Origin: a virus
IMG/VR virus record: IMGVR_UViG_3300025603_000039
Coordinates: 1-36,620 of that record
Reading direction: 5' to 3' (one strand)
Length of the DNA: 36,620 bases
In this document: in pieces, positions 1 through 6,169 of the stretch
How positions within the stretch are numbered: position 1 is the first letter of the stretch
How the letters are laid out: each line of letters starts with the position of its first letter
The notes under the pieces: generated by a model
Databases searched by the model: none
What the model was told of the DNA's origin: nothing
Seen by the model: only the letters and a program-made list of their open reading frames with translations
Program-made: the position numbers and the translations under genes

Positions 1-127
1 TTATACCATACATGCTGTCCTGCTAGATGCGATAGTTCTTTATACCAAACATCTATGTAAATTCCAACATATACTGGCGTTGTAAGTATTGATACTGCAT
101 CAATCACAGTGTTTACAGAACGTTCTT
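1..127. repeat. Direct repeat copy A (127 bp, identical to 361-487)
   Basis: Bases 1-127 match 361-487 base for base and diverge at base 128 versus 488. The period of 360 bp is a multiple of 3, so both copies encode the same 42 residues in the same frame. Copy A begins exactly at the window edge, so its true left limit is unknown. Confidence 0.9.
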
Positions 128-794
128 GGTTAATATTTTGACAAACTCTAATATCACTAGCTTTTTTATTCTTAAAATCGTTAACTTTATATAAATTATT
201 ATTATTTAAAATAATATCTCCTGTAGTAATATCATTGTCTAGTTGTAATAATTTATTAGCATCAGAATATAATTTTACATTTTCTACTATTATACAACAG
301 TTAGATTTTTTAAAATTTGTGTTTTCTGTTTGATCTTTTTTAAATTTATATACTGTATTTTTATACCATACATGCTGTCCTGCTAGATGCGATAGTTCTT
401 TATACCAAACATCTATGTAAATTCCAACATATACTGGCGTTGTAAGTATTGATACTGCATCAATCACAGTGTTTACAGAACGTTCTTTTTTCATAGGGAG
501 CAAATACGTCATAGCATCTGCGGTATTATAACTATCATCAAACTCGACTTCTTTTAATCGAATTTGTTTAATACTAAGATCATAAATTATTATAAATTCT
601 TCTGTTCGGCGTTCGCCTGTTAAAATTGGCTTTACTTCTTCATTTGAAAGTGTTATAATTTCATAAGTGTCGTCAGGTATCTTAGACGAACTAATCTTAT
701 GTATCTTTCCAGTATCCTTATCGTAATATACATAAGACTCATGATTTGCTTTTTCTACTTGAATTTTTTTAATTAAATCGTGTAAACTAGACAT
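1..794 (-). CDS. Partial hypothetical protein with internal repeat (C-terminus beyond left edge)
   Basis: An open frame starts at ATG 794 and runs without a stop to the window edge, giving about 264 codons. I do not recognise the family. The first 110 residues are charged and lysine-rich. A 42-residue segment (starting ERSVNTVIDAV, ending GQHVWYK) then occurs twice, 120 residues apart. It contains a W-Y-K/H-L-x-G-Q-x-V-W-Y-K pattern resembling short beta-strand units of tail proteins. Its ATG lies inside the last codons of the upstream glycosyltransferase (ATGTCTAG, 8-nt overlap), and AGGA lies about 9 nt upstream, so coupled translation is likely. It is the fourth gene downstream of the sigma70 promoter at 2843-2871. 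The repeat is identical at DNA level over 127 bp, which may be recent duplication or an assembly effect. Being downstream of tail and glycosyltransferase genes suggests a structural or modification-related role, but no function can be assigned. Confidence 0.75.
   Translation of the reverse strand, partial: MSSLHDLIKKIQVEKANHESYVYYDKDTGKIHKISSSKIPDDTYEIITLSNEEVKPILTGERRTEEFIIIYDLSIKQIRLKEVEFDDSYNTADAMTYLLPMKKERSVNTVIDAVSILTTPVYVGIYIDVWYKELSHLAGQHVWYKNTVYKFKKDQTENTNFKKSNCCIIVENVKLYSDANKLLQLDNDITTGDIILNNNNLYKVNDFKNKKASDIRVCQNINQERSVNTVIDAVSILTTPVYVGIYIDVWYKELSHLAGQHVWY
361..487. repeat. Direct repeat copy B (127 bp, identical to 1-127)
   Basis: This is the second copy of the 127-bp direct repeat, inside the same open frame. 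The intervening 233 bp (128-360) are not duplicated within the window. Confidence 0.9.
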
Positions 795-1629
795 TATTTA
801 ACATCCTATAACGTGATATCGCGGGTGACTTTTCTAAAAAATCTTTTTCGGTATAATGTAATATTCCTGTTTGTAAATAATTTCCTATTTTTAAACTTCC
901 GTTCTTAGAAATATATACACCTATTTGATCTTGCCAATTAGTTTGGACTGTGCTCCAACCTTGACAATGTGACTTCATATGCGTAAAACTAGGAAATTTT
1001 ACAATATTATTTGTAATTTTTTCTTCGCAGTCTAATATTTTTGTAGTAATAGCAGCACACACATCTATGCTCATATGCTTAGGACAACTACGTTCATTTA
1101 AGTGTTGTTCATAGAACGCTTTCCAATTATTCATTACAAATTCTAACCAATGATAAAATTCTTGTGCAAATTCACACTTTTTAAAATAATGTAATCCGCT
1201 AAATAAATTAGGCAAATTATTGTCTATAAATGTTTTTCTATAGTAACTAGTATCTGCGCTGTCGCCTCTATAGTTTAATACATTGCTTGTAAAAAATAAT
1301 TCATAATTTGATAAAAATTTCCACCATATATCAATATTTTGTAGTACTAACATATCAGTGTCCATTACAATAGTTTCTTTATATGGACTACAATAATAGA
1401 TTTTCCATCTATTTTCAATTTTCCAATCTGAATCTTTAGCCTTATCTCCAAACGGAATAGGAATAATTTGATCAAATAAATTTACATATTCTGCCGGTAT
1501 ATTATCATCTGTAACTAGACTTATTGGTACTGTATTATGTATTTTTAAACTCATTGCTAAAAGACATGCTTGATCCACATAATTGTCAACACTATTATTT
1601 TGCGCAAGAACTATAATACCTTTACTCAT
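787..1629 (-). CDS. GT-A-fold glycosyltransferase (GT8-like), second of a pair
   Basis: The 280-residue protein opens with a beta-strand and an Asn-Asn/Tyr-Val-Asp-Gln-Ala segment. A VTDD strand follows, and then a SPYKETIVMDTDML segment whose DTD (residues 90-92 from this start) fits the metal and sugar-nucleotide binding DxD motif of GT-A glycosyltransferases such as family 8. Sugar donor and acceptor are unknown. I chose the start at 1629 rather than an in-frame ATG at 1647 for two reasons: AAGGAG sits at 1637-1642, 7 nt upstream, and MSKGIIVLAQNN then aligns with MTKGVFLIARNN of the neighbouring paralogue. It overlaps that upstream gene by 8 nt (ATGAGTAA) and the downstream gene by 8 nt (ATGTCTAG). 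It probably acts in the infected cell on a phage tail protein or on host surface sugars, which is inference from context. No signal peptide or membrane segment is evident. Confidence 0.72.
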   Translation of the reverse strand: MSKGIIVLAQNNSVDNYVDQACLLAMSLKIHNTVPISLVTDDNIPAEYVNLFDQIIPIPFGDKAKDSDWKIENRWKIYYCSPYKETIVMDTDMLVLQNIDIWWKFLSNYELFFTSNVLNYRGDSADTSYYRKTFIDNNLPNLFSGLHYFKKCEFAQEFYHWLEFVMNNWKAFYEQHLNERSCPKHMSIDVCAAITTKILDCEEKITNNIVKFPSFTHMKSHCQGWSTVQTNWQDQIGVYISKNGSLKIGNYLQTGILHYTEKDFLEKSPAISRYRMLNNV

Positions 1630-2473
1630 CTGCAAACTCCTTGTCAATCATTCTACCAAGGCTAAATTTATTCATTACGTGAATATTTTGATTAGTTGTC
1701 TTTAAAGTTGTGTATTCTCCGAGATAATCTTTCTTTTCTACTAAAAACATCATCTCATTGTTTTTTAATTGCCATAATATATCTTTGTCGGTAGTATACA
1801 TCATACTTCCAGGTAACTGTTGTGCAAAGTTTCCTTGCTGGAACCCATTCATTATGTGAATAGCAATACTAAAAGCAAAATCGTTTCTAAACAGTGAAGA
1901 TTTTATTTGGTAAACACGTCTATAATGATTCCATTCTTCTTCTATATGAGCTACAAGATCAAAAAATATTTTGTTAACGCTTGTTTTTCTAAAAAATATA
2001 ACAGTAGCCCAATAAAAATCAACACTAGTATCACTAATTTTATCAAACTCTTGTTCATCACGAACTTTTGCTATATCATTTGATTTTTTATAAATTAAAA
2101 AATCTGAAGACGCTGTAAACACAGATTTTAATAAATTGTTAGATATAATATAATCTGTATCCATTAATAATGTTTCATCATAAGGACTAATATCGTAAAC
2201 ACTTGCACGATTTGCATTTTTAAAACTAGCTGTTTTTTTACTTAGTGTTCCGTCAAAAAAGTATCGCATATTAGATTCTTCTGTATAATCTAATTCGATA
2301 AGTTGATCAAAGTCGTCAGCGCCAAATGTAGAATTTAAATAATCTATACTGTCAGTAGCAACACTCACAGGAACATCTAAATGTTTTTTTATTCTTCTTG
2401 CAAGAAAGACTGCTTGTTTAACATAATCAATGTATCCGTTATTTCTTGCAATTAAAAATACACCTTTAGTCAT
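1622..2473 (-). CDS. GT-A-fold glycosyltransferase (GT8-like), first of a pair
   Basis: The 283-residue protein begins MTKGVFLIARNN. It has a VATDS strand near residue 40 and a SPYDETLLMDTDYI segment with a DTD motif at 105-107, the expected divalent-metal and nucleotide-sugar site of GT-A enzymes. It is a diverged paralogue of the next gene (787-1629), matching at the N-terminus, the DTD block and overall length. Donor and acceptor cannot be read from sequence. The start overlaps the preceding 116-aa gene by 8 nt (ATGACTAA) and the stop overlaps the following gene by 8 nt (ATGAGTAA), indicating a translationally coupled set from the promoter at 2843-2871. Phages of this type often carry glycosyltransferases near tail genes. 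A role in modifying a tail component is an inference, and modification of a host surface polysaccharide or of DNA is an alternative. Confidence 0.72.
   Translation of the reverse strand: MTKGVFLIARNNGYIDYVKQAVFLARRIKKHLDVPVSVATDSIDYLNSTFGADDFDQLIELDYTEESNMRYFFDGTLSKKTASFKNANRASVYDISPYDETLLMDTDYIISNNLLKSVFTASSDFLIYKKSNDIAKVRDEQEFDKISDTSVDFYWATVIFFRKTSVNKIFFDLVAHIEEEWNHYRRVYQIKSSLFRNDFAFSIAIHIMNGFQQGNFAQQLPGSMMYTTDKDILWQLKNNEMMFLVEKKDYLGEYTTLKTTNQNIHVMNKFSLGRMIDKEFADE
1637..1642 (-). promoter_or_regulatory. Shine-Dalgarno site that fixes the second glycosyltransferase start
   Basis: AAGGAG (minus strand) lies 7 nt before ATG 1629-1627. The alternative ATG at 1647 lies upstream of this site and has no comparable site. 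Confidence 0.7.
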
Positions 2474-2816
2474 AGTTAACTAGTTTCTCTACAGTTCTAT
2501 TCTTTTTTAACTGTGCATATTCAGTATAATATTTATTAGATGCAGTGGCATATGTGTTCATAATTTCGTTAAGGAATGTATTAATATCCTCAATAAAACA
2601 AGGAATATTATTATCATCTGTAATAACAACGTCGTCTTGATCTGCTGATACCATTACACTTACAAACGTAATTAATTCACGAGTAATCGTAAACTGCGAT
2701 CCGTTATAAAAGTGTATTAATGATTCTTGATATTTTTCTGCTAACAATCTTTTTTGATTGTTGAGTGTTAGCATATAATTAGAAAAGTTTAATGCTTTTT
2801 CTAAACGTTCATCCAT
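2466..2816 (-). CDS. Hypothetical 116-aa protein, first gene of the separately promoted group
   Basis: This is a small acidic, probably mostly helical protein. It has a helix-forming N-terminus (residues 1-35), a middle TITRELITFVSVMV segment, an acidic DDVVITDDNN turn near residue 60 and a C-terminal helix (70-110). I do not recognise a family. It has no signal peptide and no clear transmembrane segment, although residues 46-57 are hydrophobic. The start ATG at 2816 has GGGAG about 8 nt upstream. That site lies in a twin AGTATACT palindrome just downstream of a consensus sigma70 promoter, so this is the first gene of a transcription unit with two glycosyltransferases. It overlaps the first of them by 8 nt. 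A regulator, chaperone or glycosyltransferase partner is possible, but nothing in the sequence decides. Confidence 0.72.
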   Translation of the reverse strand: MDERLEKALNFSNYMLTLNNQKRLLAEKYQESLIHFYNGSQFTITRELITFVSVMVSADQDDVVITDDNNIPCFIEDINTFLNEIMNTYATASNKYYTEYAQLKKNRTVEKLVNYD

Positions 2817-2817
2817 A

Positions 2818-2842
2818 AGTATACTCCCAGTTATAGTATACT
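2818..2842 (-). promoter_or_regulatory. Twin AGTATACT palindrome: operator or RBS hairpin
   Basis: AGTATACT, an 8-bp self-complementary sequence, occurs at 2818-2825 and 2835-2842, 17 bp apart. The distal copy covers the predicted start point (about 2836). The proximal copy ends 1 nt before the ATG of the 116-aa gene. The copies could be a two-site operator. In a read-through RNA they could instead pair as an 8-bp stem with a 9-nt loop (ATAACTGGG), with GGG of the GGGAG ribosome site in the loop and AG in the stem. RNA starting at about 2836 would lack most of the 5' arm. Confidence 0.55.
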
Positions 2843-2871
2843 ATTATATATTTAATTTAAGAATTTGTCAA
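2843..2871 (-). promoter_or_regulatory. Consensus sigma70 promoter for the glycosyltransferase group
   Basis: On the minus strand TTGACA (2866-2871) is followed by a 17-bp AT-rich spacer and TATAAT (2843-2848), both perfect consensus hexamers at optimal spacing. The predicted start is near 2836. It lies in the 66-bp gap between the oxygenase gene and the 116-aa gene. It implies host-polymerase transcription of 2816 leftwards, independent of late structural transcription. Confidence 0.8.
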
Positions 2872-2882
2872 GAAGAGACTGG

Positions 2883-3503
2883 TTATATTTTATTTAGATA
2901 ACCATCTAAGAACACTTGTTTACAGTTTTCAACGTGCTGCTTATCTGTACATGCAAAAGTTATTATCGTGTGTCTTGTGCCGGCTTGTATCTCAAAGACT
3001 CCATGAGTGTCTTCAATGCCTGCTCTATGTATAGCACAAGTAGTCGGAGTTGGTTTAAGTTTTATATCGTGATTTTTGTAAAATAATTCTCCGCCTTTAA
3101 AATTATCATTTAGATACAGAACAATTCCATGAGATCTCCAAGGCGAAGCATTTGGTGTTTTTCCATCTTGTTCTATATTATCAGCATGCGGAGGATCTAA
3201 ATTATCACCTTCTAACCAACGAGAATACATAGGCAGTTCTAACCAAATATTATTATTGTTTTCTAGTTCTCTAATTTTATTTTGAATCTTATCAGCTATT
3301 TGTAAAATAAGAGCATGCTCATCTTTATAATTTTGCACAATTGTGTGCATATGAATGTTACGCTTGTCCCATCTTGGAATATTACATTTAACTGCTTCAA
3401 ATAATTTTTGATTGTTTACTGCTAGATCTAATAGAGTTTTACACTCGGTGTTAGAAATAAAATTGTTTATTATGTTAGGGTATTGTGTTACAATGTTTGG
3501 CAT
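2883..3503 (-). CDS. 2-oxoglutarate/Fe(II)-dependent oxygenase, prolyl-4-hydroxylase type
   Basis: The 206-residue protein matches the P4Hc-type double-stranded beta-helix fold. HAD supplies H106 and D108 for the first part of the Fe(II) facial triad, and the strand with D165-T-H167-G supplies the distal histidine H167. R177 in the GTRHTI strand is placed to bind 2-oxoglutarate. The GGELFYKN segment (137-144) after LYLNDNF is typical of this family. Known members hydroxylate prolyl or other side chains using O2 and 2-oxoglutarate and release succinate and CO2. The length is normal for stand-alone microbial and phage P4H-like enzymes. The gene begins 3 nt after the stop of the polyproline tail protein with no strong ribosome site, so re-initiation by coupled translation is likely and the tail protein is a natural candidate substrate (inference). 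It ends just before the sigma70 promoter. The fold is secure, the substrate is not. Confidence 0.88.
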   Translation of the reverse strand: MPNIVTQYPNIINNFISNTECKTLLDLAVNNQKLFEAVKCNIPRWDKRNIHMHTIVQNYKDEHALILQIADKIQNKIRELENNNNIWLELPMYSRWLEGDNLDPPHADNIEQDGKTPNASPWRSHGIVLYLNDNFKGGELFYKNHDIKLKPTPTTCAIHRAGIEDTHGVFEIQAGTRHTIITFACTDKQHVENCKQVFLDGYLNKI

Positions 3504-3506
3504 GTA

Positions 3507-6110
3507 TTATGACGACACACTAACTGAAGCTGATGCCGATCCGCTGCTGGTAGTAATTGTTGCCGACCACGTACCAACAATGCCTAATTGACCAGATGCG
3601 CTGCCAGTTAATGCTCCTGAAAGCGCTGCTGTTGATTGTGGACTTGTTAATGTTACAGATGCCGATGATGCTCCGTTTGCGTTCCATGATATTGTATATG
3701 TTGTACTATTAATAGTACCCGATCCGGGACTAAAACTAATACTTGGTGCTGGAGGCGGTGGAGGTGGAGGTGGTGGAGGTGGTGGAGGTGGTGGAGGTGG
3801 TGGAGGTGCAGCCTGGGCCGAGACATTAACTGAGGCTGCGGCTGATCCGCCGTTAGTAGTAATAGTTGCCGTCCATGTGCCAACAATTCCTAGTGTACCT
3901 GTTATTGTGCTGCTTGCATCGTTGAATACAGATTGTTGTCCATCCGCTGCCCGTAATATTACTGTAGTGGCGCCTGCGCCATTGTCGTTCCATGATAATG
4001 TATATGATGTACTATTAATAGTGCCTGAGCTAGGACTAAAACTAATACTCGGTGACGGCAATGGTGGTGGAGGTGGTGCAGGTGGAGGTGGTGCAGCCGG
4101 TTGCACCTCTACTGATCTAGTAACTGTGCCGCCGGGTGTTTCAAATCGTGCAGTCCACGTTCCAACAATTCCAAGTGTTTCAGTTGTTGAGCCGCTTGCA
4201 TCATTATTGACACTTTTGACACCATCTGGTCCTGTAACACTAACTTCTTTTTGGAATGTAGAGTATAGTCCGTAATTGTCATTCCACGTAAGTGTATAAG
4301 GAGTACTGTTAATAGTACCTGTGGACGGTGTAAAGCTGAGACTAGGTGCCGGATAACTCTGAGTAGCGCTACCACTAAATGTTATTGTTTGCACACTGCC
4401 GCTAGTAATAACTAGCCCAAATGCAACAGTAGCAGAACTAATTGGTGAGTTAGGTGTAAAACTGACAGTATGTGTGCGTGATTGACCGGCTGATATAGAC
4501 TGTCTTATTGTAGCAACATTAGACACACCGTCAACATACATATCCCAGCCTTGATAAGATTGTGTTTCTTGAAGGTCATATACACCGCTTCCAGACGAAC
4601 ATGTTACTGTTACTGTCTGAGTTACAGGAGTTCCAACAGGAACATTAAAATTAACACTAGTAGGTGATAAAGATATTGCAAAGGCTGCCGGAGGTGGTGG
4701 AGGGTTGACGACTGGCGGCGGAGGCGGTGGAGGTGGTGGAGGGTTGACGACTGGCGGTGGAGGCGGTGGAGGTGGTCCAGGTGTTTGACTAGTGTCATTG
4801 ATTGTTATCAAACTCGATGTTGCTACAATTGTTCCGCTTGTAGATCCTGATCTTATATTTAATCTAAACGATTCAATGCCTTCAGTTGTAGCATCAGATG
4901 TTAGCGTTCTAACAATTGAAGCAGTGTTACTATTAATAGTAAATGATCCGCTGTTTACTCCGTCAATAAAATCACTATTATTAACTGTACCCGACTCTAC
5001 CAGTGTAGTCCAATATAGCGTAGTACCAGTAACTACATTAGATGTAGTAACAGTAAAAGGCACACTACTGCCTTCGTTAACTGACGTTACGCCTAGAGAT
5101 ACTGCATAAGACGGTACAGGGGCACCGTCTAGTGCCTTTATATTTGTTCCAATAGGATCATTTTCTATAAGTACCGCAGGGTGCAGCGTTCCGTTGATTG
5201 TAATTTCACTGTCAGGCGTAGCTGTTTGAACATTGCTATTAAATGTACCAAACACAACCTCGTCAATTCCGTAAGTAAGATCATTTGGACGGCCGTCTAT
5301 AAATTCTACTTTAAATAGTATCTTTGATGTTCCGTCCGTAGTTGCAGAATTAGCAGCATAAACTCTATATTCATTGCGTGCATATACTGCGCCGCCGGTT
5401 CTAGTGTATATTAATTGATATGTAGATGTGAGATCATAATTTCCTATACTAGATCCTGTACCAACTGCTGCATTATTAACAGTTTCATTAGCTTTAAAAC
5501 TAGTAGTTCCCATAGAATTTAAAATAGTTTGCCAGTCAACTGTCTTTGCTTGACTTCCAGTATAATCTACACTAGCACTTAGTCTAATTTCGCCGCCTGC
5601 ATTGAAAAAGTGTCGTCGTTCTACTTCGTTAACGAAAGTCATTGTAAAGATATGACTAATTGTACCGCCCCAGGTACCTGTACTACTAGACCGAGTGCTA
5701 CTTGCTAGTGGCGCTGCTGTTAATCGTAAATTATTAGGATCTACTAAAAATCTGTCAGTTGCTAAACTAGTTGCTAATGATTCTAATCCTAAAACATAAG
5801 CTTCTTCGATTTTATCAGCAGTTGCAGTATTAGTTTCATAATCACCTATTACAAATTCGTTAATAGAAACAGCAGCGCCAGCTTGGTGAGATCTTGCTCT
5901 AATTAAATCAATGTATAAATCTTCGTAATCTTGTGCTGTTACTTTATCAGCATCTACAGGTTGAACTGTTGAACGTGTTCCAATTTTGCTATTTGTACTA
6001 AAACCTTGTCCGTAACCATAGGTAGGTGCGCCAGTACTAGATTGTCCTAGTACTAGATTTACACTGTTTCTAAGTGTGTTATATCTGCTGGCTAATATTG
6101 TTACTGACAT
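3507..6110 (-). CDS. Multi-domain tail protein with Calx-beta, Ig-like and polyproline segments
   Basis: This is an 867-residue protein. Residues 1-about 325 are a paralogue of the neighbouring 307-aa protein, with the shared blocks GGEIRxSA, GSSIGNYDLTS and YGQ. Residues about 330-440 resemble a Calx-beta domain (VTSVNEGSSVPFTV, ending SLITINDTS). A first proline-rich linker follows with runs of 8, 10 and 5 prolines separated by VVN. Then come a beta-sandwich domain (about 475-585) and three Ig-like repeats of about 75-80 residues marked by GTINST.YT..WN and LGIVGTW. The repeats are separated by further proline linkers, the last with 19 consecutive prolines. This architecture suits an extended virion protein with binding domains on stiff rods, probably a distal tail fibre or decoration. 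There is no signal peptide. An ATAAATA element lies 23-29 bp upstream. The P4H-like gene follows after 3 nt. Calx-beta and Ig domains often bind carbohydrate or other ligands. Confidence 0.82.
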   Translation of the reverse strand: MSVTILASRYNTLRNSVNLVLGQSSTGAPTYGYGQGFSTNSKIGTRSTVQPVDADKVTAQDYEDLYIDLIRARSHQAGAAVSINEFVIGDYETNTATADKIEEAYVLGLESLATSLATDRFLVDPNNLRLTAAPLASSTRSSSTGTWGGTISHIFTMTFVNEVERRHFFNAGGEIRLSASVDYTGSQAKTVDWQTILNSMGTTSFKANETVNNAAVGTGSSIGNYDLTSTYQLIYTRTGGAVYARNEYRVYAANSATTDGTSKILFKVEFIDGRPNDLTYGIDEVVFGTFNSNVQTATPDSEITINGTLHPAVLIENDPIGTNIKALDGAPVPSYAVSLGVTSVNEGSSVPFTVTTSNVVTGTTLYWTTLVESGTVNNSDFIDGVNSGSFTINSNTASIVRTLTSDATTEGIESFRLNIRSGSTSGTIVATSSLITINDTSQTPGPPPPPPPPVVNPPPPPPPPPPVVNPPPPPAAFAISLSPTSVNFNVPVGTPVTQTVTVTCSSGSGVYDLQETQSYQGWDMYVDGVSNVATIRQSISAGQSRTHTVSFTPNSPISSATVAFGLVITSGSVQTITFSGSATQSYPAPSLSFTPSTGTINSTPYTLTWNDNYGLYSTFQKEVSVTGPDGVKSVNNDASGSTTETLGIVGTWTARFETPGGTVTRSVEVQPAAPPPPAPPPPPLPSPSISFSPSSGTINSTSYTLSWNDNGAGATTVILRAADGQQSVFNDASSTITGTLGIVGTWTATITTNGGSAAASVNVSAQAAPPPPPPPPPPPPPPPPPPPAPSISFSPGSGTINSTTYTISWNANGASSASVTLTSPQSTAALSGALTGSASGQLGIVGTWSATITTSSGSASASVSVSS
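3741..3815 (-). repeat. Low-complexity GGT/GGA tract encoding a 19-proline run
   Basis: On the plus strand this is a run of gga/ggt units. In the minus-strand frame it encodes 19 consecutive proline codons between two alanines, linking the last two Ig-like domains of the 867-aa protein. Such runs stall ribosomes without EF-P. Confidence 0.85.
4690..4776 (-). repeat. 39-bp tandem repeat encoding VVN-polyproline units
   Basis: The sequence GGGTTGACGACTGGCGG recurs at 4702 and 4741 with a single base difference in the GGC/GGT codon region. The period is 39 bp, or 13 codons, encoding VVN followed by about ten prolines. It lies in the linker after the Calx-beta-like domain. Confidence 0.8.
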
Positions 6111-6132
6111 GTATCATCTCTTTTTGTTTTAG

Positions 6133-6139
6133 TATTTAT
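6133..6139 (-). promoter_or_regulatory. Putative T4-type late promoter element (ATAAATA)
   Basis: ATAAATA on the minus strand lies in the 59-bp gap upstream of the 867-aa gene, 23-29 bp from its ATG. It matches the core of T4-type late promoters (TATAAATA). AT-richness makes chance matches common, but the same heptamer recurs at two other gene starts. Confidence 0.45.
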
Positions 6140-6169
6140 TTAAAAATATCCTGTACACAAAAAGTTTGA

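Noticed and set aside
3741-3815. Short repeated GGTGGA units considered as a CRISPR-like or regulatory DNA repeat
   Set aside because: The repeats have no spacers and read cleanly as proline codons in the tail gene.
3877-4275. Plus-strand frame with glycine-rich stretch, opposite the polyproline tail gene
   Set aside because: The glycine run is the antisense of the proline codons, and no promoter or ribosome site supports it.
3653-4375. Minus-strand alternative-frame His/Leu-rich frames inside the 867-aa gene
   Set aside because: They are frame-shifted readings of the proline repeat and Ig region; the main frame has coherent domain repeats.
6120-6164. Inverted repeat CTTTTTGT / ACAAAAAG in the gap before the 867-aa gene, considered as a terminator
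   Set aside because: The loop is 29 nt, the stem is AT-rich and weak, and there is no U-run directly after it. It also spans the putative late promoter, so a terminator call is not supported.
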